Of a stretch of DNA of 6,317 nt, positions 1 to 5,693 are shown piece by piece. The position numbers and the translations under genes were made by a program. A model generated the notes under the pieces. It did no database searches, was not told the DNA's origin, and saw nothing but the letters and a program-made list of their open reading frames with translations. The stretch is from Hyphomicrobiales bacterium (lineage in GTDB: Bacteria; Pseudomonadota; Alphaproteobacteria; Rhizobiales; Aestuariivirgaceae): the NCBI GenBank assembly GCA_026996935.1, contig JALWJW010000093.1, forward strand, positions 1 to 6,317, written 5' to 3'. The first letter of the stretch is position 1; the number at the start of each line of letters is the position of its first letter.

Positions 1-582
1 GTGGCAATTGAATATGATGACAATGCAGTACGCAGTCGAATTTTTATGATTACGCTTGATTCTTTGGTCCGCGTTGCCAATGGCTATCGCACAGGAATTA
101 AGTCTGCCGGCATAAAACGTGATTATGCCCGTGCTTTACGTTTGTACAAAAAGGCGGCCAATCGCGGACATCCAGCGGCCCAATTTGGCATTGGTCGTAT
201 GTATCTTAATGGTCAGGGAGCTAAGAAAAATCCTTCGTTAGGTCTTAGATGGGTAAACTTATCGGCCAGAAAAAACTACCCGCCTGCATTAGCTTTGCTT
301 GGTGATTTTTACTGGAAGGGTAAATACGTTAAGAAACGGAAAGCGCTTGGTTTGATGATGTATATCATTGCCTCAAAAAACACCAATGAAGCTTTACACC
401 CGGCAATTTTTGACCGACTTGATCAATTATACAATAAATCGAGTGACAAAATTACCGGGCAGGGCGAACGACTGGCGCAAGACTGGATGCAGCGCTATCC
501 ACCCAAACGCGCCAGATTTAATGAATCAAAACGCCAAACACCTACAAGTGCTTTTGTTAAATCTGTTGCAGGATCAAATTAA
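1..582 (+). CDS. exoR: ExoR-like Sel1-repeat protein, C-terminal part (5' end outside window)
   Basis: The reading frame is open to the left edge. The first codon, GTG, is probably an internal valine, so only the last 193 residues are seen and any signal peptide lies upstream. Two Sel1-type (TPR-like) helical repeats are visible, about residues 41-77 (AL..Y..AA..G...AQ..IGRMYLNGQG) and 78-113 (RW..LSA.......ALLGDFYWKG). The preceding segment with RSRI and YRTGI, and the later GLM, match what I remember of the C-terminal half of rhizobial ExoR. In rhizobia ExoR is a periplasmic protein of about 268 residues that inhibits the ExoS/ChvI two-component system and so controls exopolysaccharide and motility. 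The last 30 or so residues are basic, polar and look disordered. Proximity to xth, erpA and dgt supports ExoR over a generic Sel1 protein, but the assignment is from memory of family features and no alignment was made. The gene converges on the LytTR gene, with 44 bases between the two stop codons. Confidence 0.7.
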   Translation: MAIEYDDNAVRSRIFMITLDSLVRVANGYRTGIKSAGIKRDYARALRLYKKAANRGHPAAQFGIGRMYLNGQGAKKNPSLGLRWVNLSARKNYPPALALLGDFYWKGKYVKKRKALGLMMYIIASKNTNEALHPAIFDRLDQLYNKSSDKITGQGERLAQDWMQRYPPKRARFNESKRQTPTSAFVKSVAGSN

Positions 583-626
583 CGCTTATCGCGTTCAAAT
601 AGATTTTAAGCAAACAGCACATTAGA

Positions 627-1397
627 TTATATATTTAGGGCCTGTTTAACAGCTTGCATTCGGCTGCGACTGACGGGGTAGCGAGTACCATTTTTTAAAA
701 CAACAATAAGCTTTCCATCGCGCTTATCTACATTTTTTACCGCATTTAGGGCGATCCAGTGCGAACGGTGCAATTGAACCCCTTTTATAGTCTCAACTTC
801 ATTCAAAGCATCGCCAAATCTCATCAAAACCATATGAGACCCTTTAGATGTAATAGCTTCAACATAATGATCGCTCACGGATAAAGAATACAAATCTTGT
901 CCAAGGTGAACGGGTAACCGCTTGAAAAAACTGGCATCAACTGTTTCTGGCTGTTGCGGATCATTTGGTAGCATAAAATGTATAATCAGAGAGATCACCA
1001 GTGATATCGGAATGGTAAGGCCTAGATAACTTGGGAAACTTGGCAGGGCTTTAATATTGCCCCATACCAGCAAATTAACCCCATAAACAAATCCCGCGAT
1101 GAAAAAACCCGTAACCATACTATGGATTAAATTATCCATAAAAGTTGGTGGTTCTTTGCGCCAACCTAATTGTTTTCCAACCATTAAAACAAAAATGGCA
1201 ATGGCATAACAAAACCCGATGATAATCGCCCAATAAGGAATACGTCCCACCAAAGAAAGGTTTTGATATGTTGAGAACGGGCCAACGATAACACAAAGCA
1301 CAACGACTAAAAAATAAGAGCCGATAAGGCGTGAATGTTCAAGAATCGGCGACAGTTTACGAAGCGTGGATGGTAAACCGTTGTTATTAAGGGGCAT
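627..1397 (-). CDS. Membrane-anchored LytTR-family transcriptional regulator
   Basis: This 256-residue protein has two parts. The N-terminal part carries four hydrophobic segments, about residues 23-41, 54-73, 90-112 and 123-143, consistent with a four-helix membrane sensor. The C-terminal part, about 157-256, is a LytTR DNA-binding domain: SVSDHYVEA, a central LHRSHWIALNAV, and a closing NGTRYPVSRSR are typical of the domain. There is no receiver domain, so it is not a classical two-component regulator; the signal presumably reaches it through the membrane helices. The ATG start has an AAGG eight bases upstream. It is divergent from the ABC transporter genes across about 106 bases, which suggests it controls them and possibly itself. 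The LytTR call is firm; the target genes and the signal are inference. I know no standard gene name for it. Confidence 0.9.
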   Translation of the reverse strand: MPLNNNGLPSTLRKLSPILEHSRLIGSYFLVVVLCVIVGPFSTYQNLSLVGRIPYWAIIIGFCYAIAIFVLMVGKQLGWRKEPPTFMDNLIHSMVTGFFIAGFVYGVNLLVWGNIKALPSFPSYLGLTIPISLVISLIIHFMLPNDPQQPETVDASFFKRLPVHLGQDLYSLSVSDHYVEAITSKGSHMVLMRFGDALNEVETIKGVQLHRSHWIALNAVKNVDKRDGKLIVVLKNGTRYPVSRSRMQAVKQALNI

Positions 1398-1425
1398 TTC
1401 ACGAACCTTGTTTGCAATTCACGTA
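1397..1425 (-). promoter_or_regulatory. Candidate LytTR binding site (two direct repeats)
   Basis: TTCACG occurs at 1398-1403 and again at 1418-1423, exactly 20 bases apart and so on the same face of the helix. Read on the minus strand the distal copy, TACGTGAAT (1417-1425), fits the published LytTR half-site pattern [TA][AC][CA]GTTN[AG][TG] at all but one constrained position. The proximal copy, TTCGTGAAA (1397-1405), fits less well. LytTR proteins usually bind two such repeats separated by about 12 bases; here the gap is 11. The site lies between the candidate promoter and the start codon of the LytTR gene, a position suited to autorepression. This is a motif match only. Confidence 0.35.
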
Positions 1426-1503
1426 TTGTCGATTGAGTTGTTATTTACCCGCCTTATGTTCACTTCACAAGTTTCAATTACCAGAACAAATGAGGAAGAG
1501 CAT
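1398..1503. promoter_or_regulatory. Divergent control region of the LytTR and ABC genes, with candidate promoters
   Basis: This is the only non-coding DNA between the regulator and transporter genes, so both promoters should lie here. For the minus-strand regulator, TTGTGA (1470 to 1465) and TAAATA (1447 to 1442) are separated by 17 bases. For the plus-strand ABC genes, TTGAGT (1433-1438) and TATGTT (1455-1460) are separated by 16 bases. The two candidates overlap, so expression of one direction could affect the other. GAGGAAGAG at 1492-1500 is a strong ribosome binding site for the ATPase. The promoter hexamers are matches by eye to the sigma-70 pattern and are uncertain. Confidence 0.4.
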
Positions 1504-2373
1504 ATGGAAACAGTCGCTAAAATATCATCTGTAACAAAACAGTTTGGAAAAATAACCGCGTTAAAAGATCTGACAATGGAAGTAAAGCGCGGGCAGGCTG
1601 TGGCATTATTGGGTCCCAATGGTGCAGGTAAATCAACCGCGATAAGTATTTTACAAGGCTTGCGAAAGCCAACGTCTGGCACAGCGCAATTGTTTGGACA
1701 CCCAGCAGGTAGTCCGCAAGCCATGCAAAAAGTTGGCGTAACACCTCAAACTGCCGACTTTCCAGTACAGGTTACCCCCAGAGAATTGCTCAAACTAGCA
1801 ACATCGCATTTCGATGAACCTCACTCAATTGATTATCTGATTGAAACTTTTGGCCTTGCCAAAACAATTGATCGCCGAATCCACGGATTTTCCGGTGGGG
1901 AAAAGCGCCGCATCGCCTTGGCTTTGTGTTTTGCCGGCAACCCTGATCTTGTCATCCTTGATGAGCCAACAACCGGCCTTGATGCGCAAAGCCAATTGGA
2001 CTTTCAAGTGATTGCTCAGCAATTTATCAAAAACGGTGGCAGCATGGTTCTAACCTCACATTATTGGCCAGAAATTGAAGGCATCGCCGATCACATCACA
2101 ATGATTGATGCGGGCAAAACTGTTTTGACGGGTGCCATTGCCGACATAAAAGCAGCAGTTGGTCTTTCTCGAATTAAGCTGAAGTCACCAAACCCTGGAG
2201 CCTTCATTAGCGCTAACTTTATCCAACAGGGGAGCCATTGGACAAATATAGCTGATGATAGCGATACGCATATCAAACAATTGATTAGCTCAGGCGAACA
2301 ATTTAGCGAACTCACTGTGATGCCAATAGGCTTGGACGAAGCCCTTGATGTTTATCGCGCGGCGCAACACTAA
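1504..2373 (+). CDS. ABC transporter ATP-binding protein (ABC-2 type exporter)
   Basis: This 289-residue protein is the nucleotide-binding subunit of an ABC transporter, working on the cytoplasmic face with the permease encoded next. All ATPase motifs are present: Walker A GPNGAGKST (37-45), Q-loop glutamine Q82, signature FSGGE (129-133, a variant of LSGGQ), Walker B LVILDE (149-154) with catalytic E154, D-loop from about 158, and switch histidine H186. The C-terminal 80 or so residues form the accessory region common in single-domain ATPases of drug, antibiotic and ABC-2 exporters (CcmA/NatA/DrrA-like). The start at ATG 1504 is chosen because GAGGAAGAG stands just upstream and the ABC fold begins at once; the open frame reaches back to 1366, but that extension overlaps the divergent regulator gene and promoter region. 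Substrate unknown. Confidence 0.94.
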   Translation: METVAKISSVTKQFGKITALKDLTMEVKRGQAVALLGPNGAGKSTAISILQGLRKPTSGTAQLFGHPAGSPQAMQKVGVTPQTADFPVQVTPRELLKLATSHFDEPHSIDYLIETFGLAKTIDRRIHGFSGGEKRRIALALCFAGNPDLVILDEPTTGLDAQSQLDFQVIAQQFIKNGGSMVLTSHYWPEIEGIADHITMIDAGKTVLTGAIADIKAAVGLSRIKLKSPNPGAFISANFIQQGSHWTNIADDSDTHIKQLISSGEQFSELTVMPIGLDEALDVYRAAQH

Positions 2374-2396
2374 CGTCCAGTTTATTCCAGAAAGAA

Positions 2397-3137
2397 ATGA
2401 CCATGAAAACTACATTTGCACACATCAAATTCCACTTCATCAAATTGCTCAGAACGCCAGCTTTTTGGGCACCAACAATTTTGTTTCCCGCCATGCTTTA
2501 TGCTTTCTTTGGCTCATCATTGCCACCGGCAGGTATTGCTTCTCAAATGGCAATCGCATCATTTTGTGTATACGCCGTGGTTGGCATTACCTTTTATCAA
2601 TTCGGTATCGGCATCGCACAAGATCGCGAAAGCCCATTTGATAGCTGGTTAAAAACCTTGCCCAACAGTTCAAAACCAAATGGCATCGCTCAGGTGGTGA
2701 CAGCCATTACCTTTGCCATGATTGCTGTTGGTCTTGTGTTAGCAGTTTCAACTGTTCTGGCCAAAACCACACTCACGCCACAAATGATTATCGGCCTGCT
2801 TGGCGCGTGTGTGTTGATTGCCATTCCTGCATCATTGATGGGTTTAGCCCTCGGCTTTGCCGCATCAGGGCGCGCAGCCCCAGCTTTGGCAAACTTAATA
2901 TTCTTACCATTGGCATTCCTTGGCGGGTTATGGATTCCACCAATTATCATGCCAGAAGTTGTCGGTAATATTTCAACGTGGACCCCAACTCGTCAAATGG
3001 CAGAAATTGCCTGGAGTACCATCTCTGGCCAAGCACCAAGCAACTTCACCATGATGATGTTTGCAGCCTATACCGCCGCATTCGCAATATTGGTTTATGT
3101 GTTGATTGCCCGCGATAAAAACAAACGCTTTGGCTAA
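2397..3137 (+). CDS. ABC-2 family transporter permease
   Basis: This 246-residue integral membrane protein begins 23 bases after the ATPase stop, so the two genes should be co-transcribed and their products should form one exporter (probably two of each subunit). About six hydrophobic segments are visible, near residues 22-41, 51-73, 99-121, 130-156, 161-181 and 219-238. An amphipathic N-terminus precedes the first helix, and a short charged cytoplasmic stretch with DRESPFDSWLKTLP (76-89) corresponds to the E/R-rich loop that contacts the ATPase in ABC-2 permeases. The fifth helix ends in a GGLWIPP turn common in this family. Two starts are possible, ATG 2397 and ATG 2403 (MTMKTT); neither has a strong ribosome binding site, and the purine run at 2391-2397 is better placed for the second. 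Cargo cannot be predicted: lipid, peptide, drug or ion export are all possible. Confidence 0.88.
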   Translation: MTMKTTFAHIKFHFIKLLRTPAFWAPTILFPAMLYAFFGSSLPPAGIASQMAIASFCVYAVVGITFYQFGIGIAQDRESPFDSWLKTLPNSSKPNGIAQVVTAITFAMIAVGLVLAVSTVLAKTTLTPQMIIGLLGACVLIAIPASLMGLALGFAASGRAAPALANLIFLPLAFLGGLWIPPIIMPEVVGNISTWTPTRQMAEIAWSTISGQAPSNFTMMMFAAYTAAFAILVYVLIARDKNKRFG

Positions 3138-3161
3138 ACCGTTAAGTTCTATTCAAGCGTT
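3124..3161. repeat. Inverted repeat across the convergent permease/xth junction
   Basis: AACGCTT at 3124-3130 and AAGCGTT at 3155-3161 are perfect complements separated by 24 bases. They lie in the last codons of the permease and of xth, and the 11-base intergenic gap is inside the loop. A hairpin here could serve transcripts arriving from either side, but it lacks a T-run on either strand and the loop is long, so a role as a terminator is doubtful. Confidence 0.25.
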
Positions 3162-3928
3162 ATGACGACAGGCACGTGATCGGATGGTTTTTCCCAGCCG
3201 CGCACGTGTTTGTCTATGCGACACGCAGTTAAATGATCTGTAGCCTGAGGTGATAACAACGCGTGGTCAATACGAATGCCATTGTTGCGCTGCCATGCGC
3301 CTGCCTGATAATCCCAAAACGTAAAAGTATCATCGTCTTTATGAAACACTCGTACCGCATCGGTCAGGCCTAAATTGCAAAGCTCGCGATATTTGGCATG
3401 GGTTTCAGGACGAAACAACGCATCACCAATCCAATTATCAGGGTTTTTGGCATCTTCGCGCTGCGGGATTACATTATAATCACCAAACAGAACCAATGGT
3501 TCCTCCAGCTTTAGTAAATCCTTTGTATGGGCGATCAAACGATCCATCCAGTCAAGCTTATATGGATATTTATCCGTATCAACAGGATTGCCATTGGGCA
3601 GATAAATAGAAGCGACACGCACCACTTTATTACCAAAGGGAATAACCCCTTCAAGATAACGCGCTTGCGGGTCTTCATCATTACCGGGCAAACGCGGTGT
3701 CACTTCATCAAACGGCAGTTTAGATAACAGCGCCACCCCGTTGAAACCTTTTTGGCCGTGAGTCACAAGGTTGTAGCCTAAATCTTCAATCGGCCCACGC
3801 GGGAAGTTTTCATCGACAGATTTAATTTCCTGCAAGCATGCCACATCAGGTTTTGCTTCTTCCAGCCATTTTAACAAAACGGGCAGGCGGGCTTTAATCC
3901 CGTTGATATTCCAGGTTGCGATTTCCAC
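3149..3928 (-). CDS. xthA: Exodeoxyribonuclease III / AP endonuclease
   Basis: This 259-residue protein is a DNase I-fold (EEP superfamily) enzyme that cleaves DNA 5' of abasic sites and removes 3' blocking groups in base-excision repair; length is close to the 268 residues of E. coli ExoIII. Catalytic residues are in place: N7 (TWNINGIKARL), metal ligand E34 (CLQEIKS), Y109 (YLPNGNP), D150 and N152 (GDYNV), D221 (IRIDHALLS) and the D250-H251 pair (SDHVPV). The start is GTG at 3928, chosen because the family begins with this strand at residue 2 or 3; a possible ribosome site AAGAAGG lies about 11 bases upstream, which is a long spacing. The in-frame stop of erpA lies 30 bases upstream, so the two are probably one transcript with xth second. 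It converges on the ABC permease gene. Confidence 0.96.
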   Translation of the reverse strand: MEIATWNINGIKARLPVLLKWLEEAKPDVACLQEIKSVDENFPRGPIEDLGYNLVTHGQKGFNGVALLSKLPFDEVTPRLPGNDEDPQARYLEGVIPFGNKVVRVASIYLPNGNPVDTDKYPYKLDWMDRLIAHTKDLLKLEEPLVLFGDYNVIPQREDAKNPDNWIGDALFRPETHAKYRELCNLGLTDAVRVFHKDDDTFTFWDYQAGAWQRNNGIRIDHALLSPQATDHLTACRIDKHVRGWEKPSDHVPVVITLE

Positions 3929-3958
3929 GGGAGATAAGGCCTTCTTGTTAAATAGAAC

Positions 3959-4294
3959 TTATATTGAAAAACTGGTGCCACAGCCGCATGAGGCCGTTGC
4001 ATTCGGGTTGTTAATCTGAAAAGACGCGCCGATTAAATCATCGACAAAATCAATTTCAGATCCAAATAAATACAAGATTGAAGTTGAGTCGATAAGGATC
4101 GTTGAGCCATCTTTTTCAACTTTTAAATCATCGTCATTGATTTTGTTATCAAGGTCAAATTCATATTGAAACCCGGAACACCCACCACCAGAAACAGAAA
4201 TGCGCAGGGCATTTTTATCTGGCTCAGCGGCAATAATCTCTTTAATACGTTCAGCGGCGGCTGAAGTCATGGTAATTTGTGTGTTGGTACTCAT
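3959..4294 (-). CDS. erpA: A-type iron-sulfur cluster carrier / insertion protein ErpA (HesB/IscA family)
   Basis: This 111-residue cytoplasmic protein binds a Fe-S cluster and passes it to target apoproteins. The family signature is complete: C39 in SGGGCSGFQYEFD and the C-terminal pair C103 and C105 in ASCGCGTSF, the three cysteines that hold the cluster between subunits. Length matches E. coli ErpA (114), and it lacks any fused domain. ErpA, IscA and SufA share this signature; ErpA is preferred because the gene stands alone beside dgt and argS, as I recall for Hyphomicrobiales, and not inside a suf or isc cluster. The ATG start at 4294 gives the usual short N-terminus (ITMTSAAAERIKEI) but has only a weak ribosome binding site. 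It is divergent from dgt across 97 bases and leads into xth on the same strand. Confidence 0.93.
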   Translation of the reverse strand: MSTNTQITMTSAAAERIKEIIAAEPDKNALRISVSGGGCSGFQYEFDLDNKINDDDLKVEKDGSTILIDSTSILYLFGSEIDFVDDLIGASFQINNPNATASCGCGTSFSI

Positions 4295-4391
4295 GATTCT
4301 AAATGTCCATGTAAATAGGTGTCTGCCATGTTAAGGCTGGTTAAGCCAATATGTCGGGCTGTTGAGCAGCAATGTCAAGTTTTGAGAAGTA
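4295..4391. promoter_or_regulatory. Divergent erpA/dgt control region with candidate erpA promoter
   Basis: The minus strand carries a perfect TTGACA (4378 to 4373) and, 17 bases on, GACATA (4355 to 4350). This is the best sigma-70-like match in the region and would give erpA a leader of about 50 bases. Beside it are two GTTAAG copies at 4330-4335 and 4340-4345, ten bases (one helical turn) apart, and an overlapping GGCT/AGCC inverted repeat (4335-4347). These sit around the expected erpA transcription start, where a regulator could act. No clear IscR, Irr or RirA site was recognised. No convincing promoter was found for dgt, which has only a weak purine-rich ribosome site (GAGAAG, 4384-4389). 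Confidence 0.4.
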
Positions 4392-5582
4392 ATGAACAAT
4401 AAACAAGCCATCTTTTCCCAAACACCGGAAAACTCAAAAGGTCGTTTTAGCGGCGAAAATGATAGTTATTTGCGTAGCTGCTATCAGCACGATCGCGACC
4501 GTATTGTTCATTCCAGTGCATTTCGTCGCTTAAAACATAAAACCCAGGTTTTTGTATATCACGAAGGCGATCATTTTCGCACGCGTTTGACCCACTCGTT
4601 AGAAGTAGCACAAGTTGCCCGCACCATCGCGCGCTATTTCGGCTTGGATGAAGATTTAACCGAAACCTTGGCATTAGCCCACGATTTAGGGCACACACCC
4701 TTTGGCCATGCAGGCGAAGAAGCCCTCGATGCCTGCATGAAAAAATGGGGCGGTTTCGATCATAACGCCCAAGCCTTGCGGATTGTTACCCGCTTAGAAA
4801 AATCATACGCCGCATTTGATGGTTTAAACCTGACATGGGAAACCCTTGAGGGGCTGGTCAAACATAATGGTCCGCTTATAAATGCCGATGGTTCAATGAC
4901 CGCGCGTTATAAAAAGCGTGGTATTCCCGTAGCGATAAAAGAATTTGCCCACGCCAATGACTTGGAACTCTCAACATTTGCCTCAGCCGAAGCCCAGGTT
5001 GCCGCCATATCTGACGACATAGCATATAATGCTCATGATATAGACGATGGCCTGCGGGCTAAACTGTTTGATGTCATTGATTTGGGTGATGACCCGCTGG
5101 TTGGCCCAGCCCTTGCAAAAACCTTGAACGATTGGCCAAACCTTGAGCATTCGCGTTTAGTCCATGAAACGGTAAGGGGGTTGATAACAGCAATGGTCAA
5201 TGACGTCATCTCTCACACTCAAGAGCAGATTGATAAACACAACCCGCAATCTCCAGATGATATTCGTCACCTAGATCACTGCATCGTCGATTTCTCACCA
5301 CAAATGCATAATAAGAATAAGACGTTACAGTCTTTCTTGTCCAAACGCATGTATAAGCATGATAAAGTTTCCGAAATCATGCTCAAAGCCCGGCGCGTCA
5401 TTTCAGATCTGTTCGAAACCTATATGAACGACCCTGATCGATTGCCCGAAAATTGGAATATCGCCAATCTGCCACCAGACAGAAAAGCGCGACAAATTTG
5501 CGATTATATTGCTGGCATGACCGATCGCTATGCACTTGATCGCCACAAAGAATTGTTCGATCTTGATCCGCTATTTCGCTAA
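4392..5582 (+). CDS. dgt: Deoxyguanosinetriphosphate triphosphohydrolase-like protein (HD domain)
   Basis: This 396-residue cytoplasmic enzyme belongs to the dGTPase family, which cuts dNTPs to deoxynucleoside plus inorganic triphosphate and so adjusts the DNA precursor pool. The HD-domain metal ligands are present: H68 (TRLTHSLEVAQVAR), H97-D98 (ALAHDLGHTPFGHAGE) and D208 (SDDIAYNAHDIDDGLR). Other family blocks are RDRIVHSSAFRRLKHKTQVF (36-55), GGFDHNAQALRI (120-131) and WETLEGLVKHNGPL (149-162). Length fits the usual 400 or so of the alphaproteobacterial 'type 2' subgroup, with a shorter N-terminus than E. coli Dgt (505). The true substrate may be broader than dGTP, as members of this subgroup are often allosterically activated by other dNTPs. 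It is followed by argS on the same strand after 111 bases. Confidence 0.95.
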   Translation: MNNKQAIFSQTPENSKGRFSGENDSYLRSCYQHDRDRIVHSSAFRRLKHKTQVFVYHEGDHFRTRLTHSLEVAQVARTIARYFGLDEDLTETLALAHDLGHTPFGHAGEEALDACMKKWGGFDHNAQALRIVTRLEKSYAAFDGLNLTWETLEGLVKHNGPLINADGSMTARYKKRGIPVAIKEFAHANDLELSTFASAEAQVAAISDDIAYNAHDIDDGLRAKLFDVIDLGDDPLVGPALAKTLNDWPNLEHSRLVHETVRGLITAMVNDVISHTQEQIDKHNPQSPDDIRHLDHCIVDFSPQMHNKNKTLQSFLSKRMYKHDKVSEIMLKARRVISDLFETYMNDPDRLPENWNIANLPPDRKARQICDYIAGMTDRYALDRHKELFDLDPLFR

Positions 5583-5693
5583 CTAAATTATCGATTGTCT
5601 GACACAAATAAACCCACCATTGTCACAATGAGTCATTTTGTATAAAAGGCCCAGACTGTTATAAATTTTAAAGACCGATTGGAAAGTTCTCCG
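5583..5693 (+). promoter_or_regulatory. dgt-argS intergenic region: inverted repeats, candidate argS promoter and RBS
   Basis: CATTGT/C/ACAATG (5618-5630) is a perfect palindrome with 6-base arms around one base. A second, looser one, TTGT/CTGAC/ACAA (5595-5607), has its centre 23 bases upstream and shares the TTGTC and ACAA half-sites. Downstream, TTGTAT (5638-5643) and TATAAA (5660-5665), 16 bases apart, form a candidate promoter for argS; an alternative pairs TTGTCA (5620-5625), inside the palindrome, with TATAAA (5641-5646) at only 15 bases. GGAAAG (5681-5686) is a well-placed ribosome binding site seven bases before the argS ATG. The repeats have no T-run, so they look more like a protein-binding site than a dgt terminator. 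Confidence 0.4.

Noticed and set aside
581..595. Possible terminator hairpin AACGC/TTATC/GCGTT just after the ExoR-like stop codon
   Set aside because: The stem is only five base pairs and no T-run follows directly, so it is not a convincing intrinsic terminator.
368..625. 85-codon plus-strand open frame overlapping the end of the ExoR-like gene
   Set aside because: It is out of frame with the Sel1-repeat coding sequence and has no ribosome site or recognisable features.
1366..1503. N-terminal extension of the ABC ATPase by 46 residues to an upstream ATG
   Set aside because: It overlaps the divergent LytTR gene and the promoter region, has no ABC homology, and ATG 1504 has a strong ribosome binding site.
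1419..1744. Two overlapping minus-strand open frames opposite the ABC ATPase N-terminus
   Set aside because: They are shadows of the Walker A region in other frames, and one runs through the divergent promoter region.
2345..2652. Plus-strand open frames of 98 and 78 codons overlapping the start of the permease
   Set aside because: They are alternative frames of the permease gene; the permease frame alone gives a hydrophobic ABC-2 protein.
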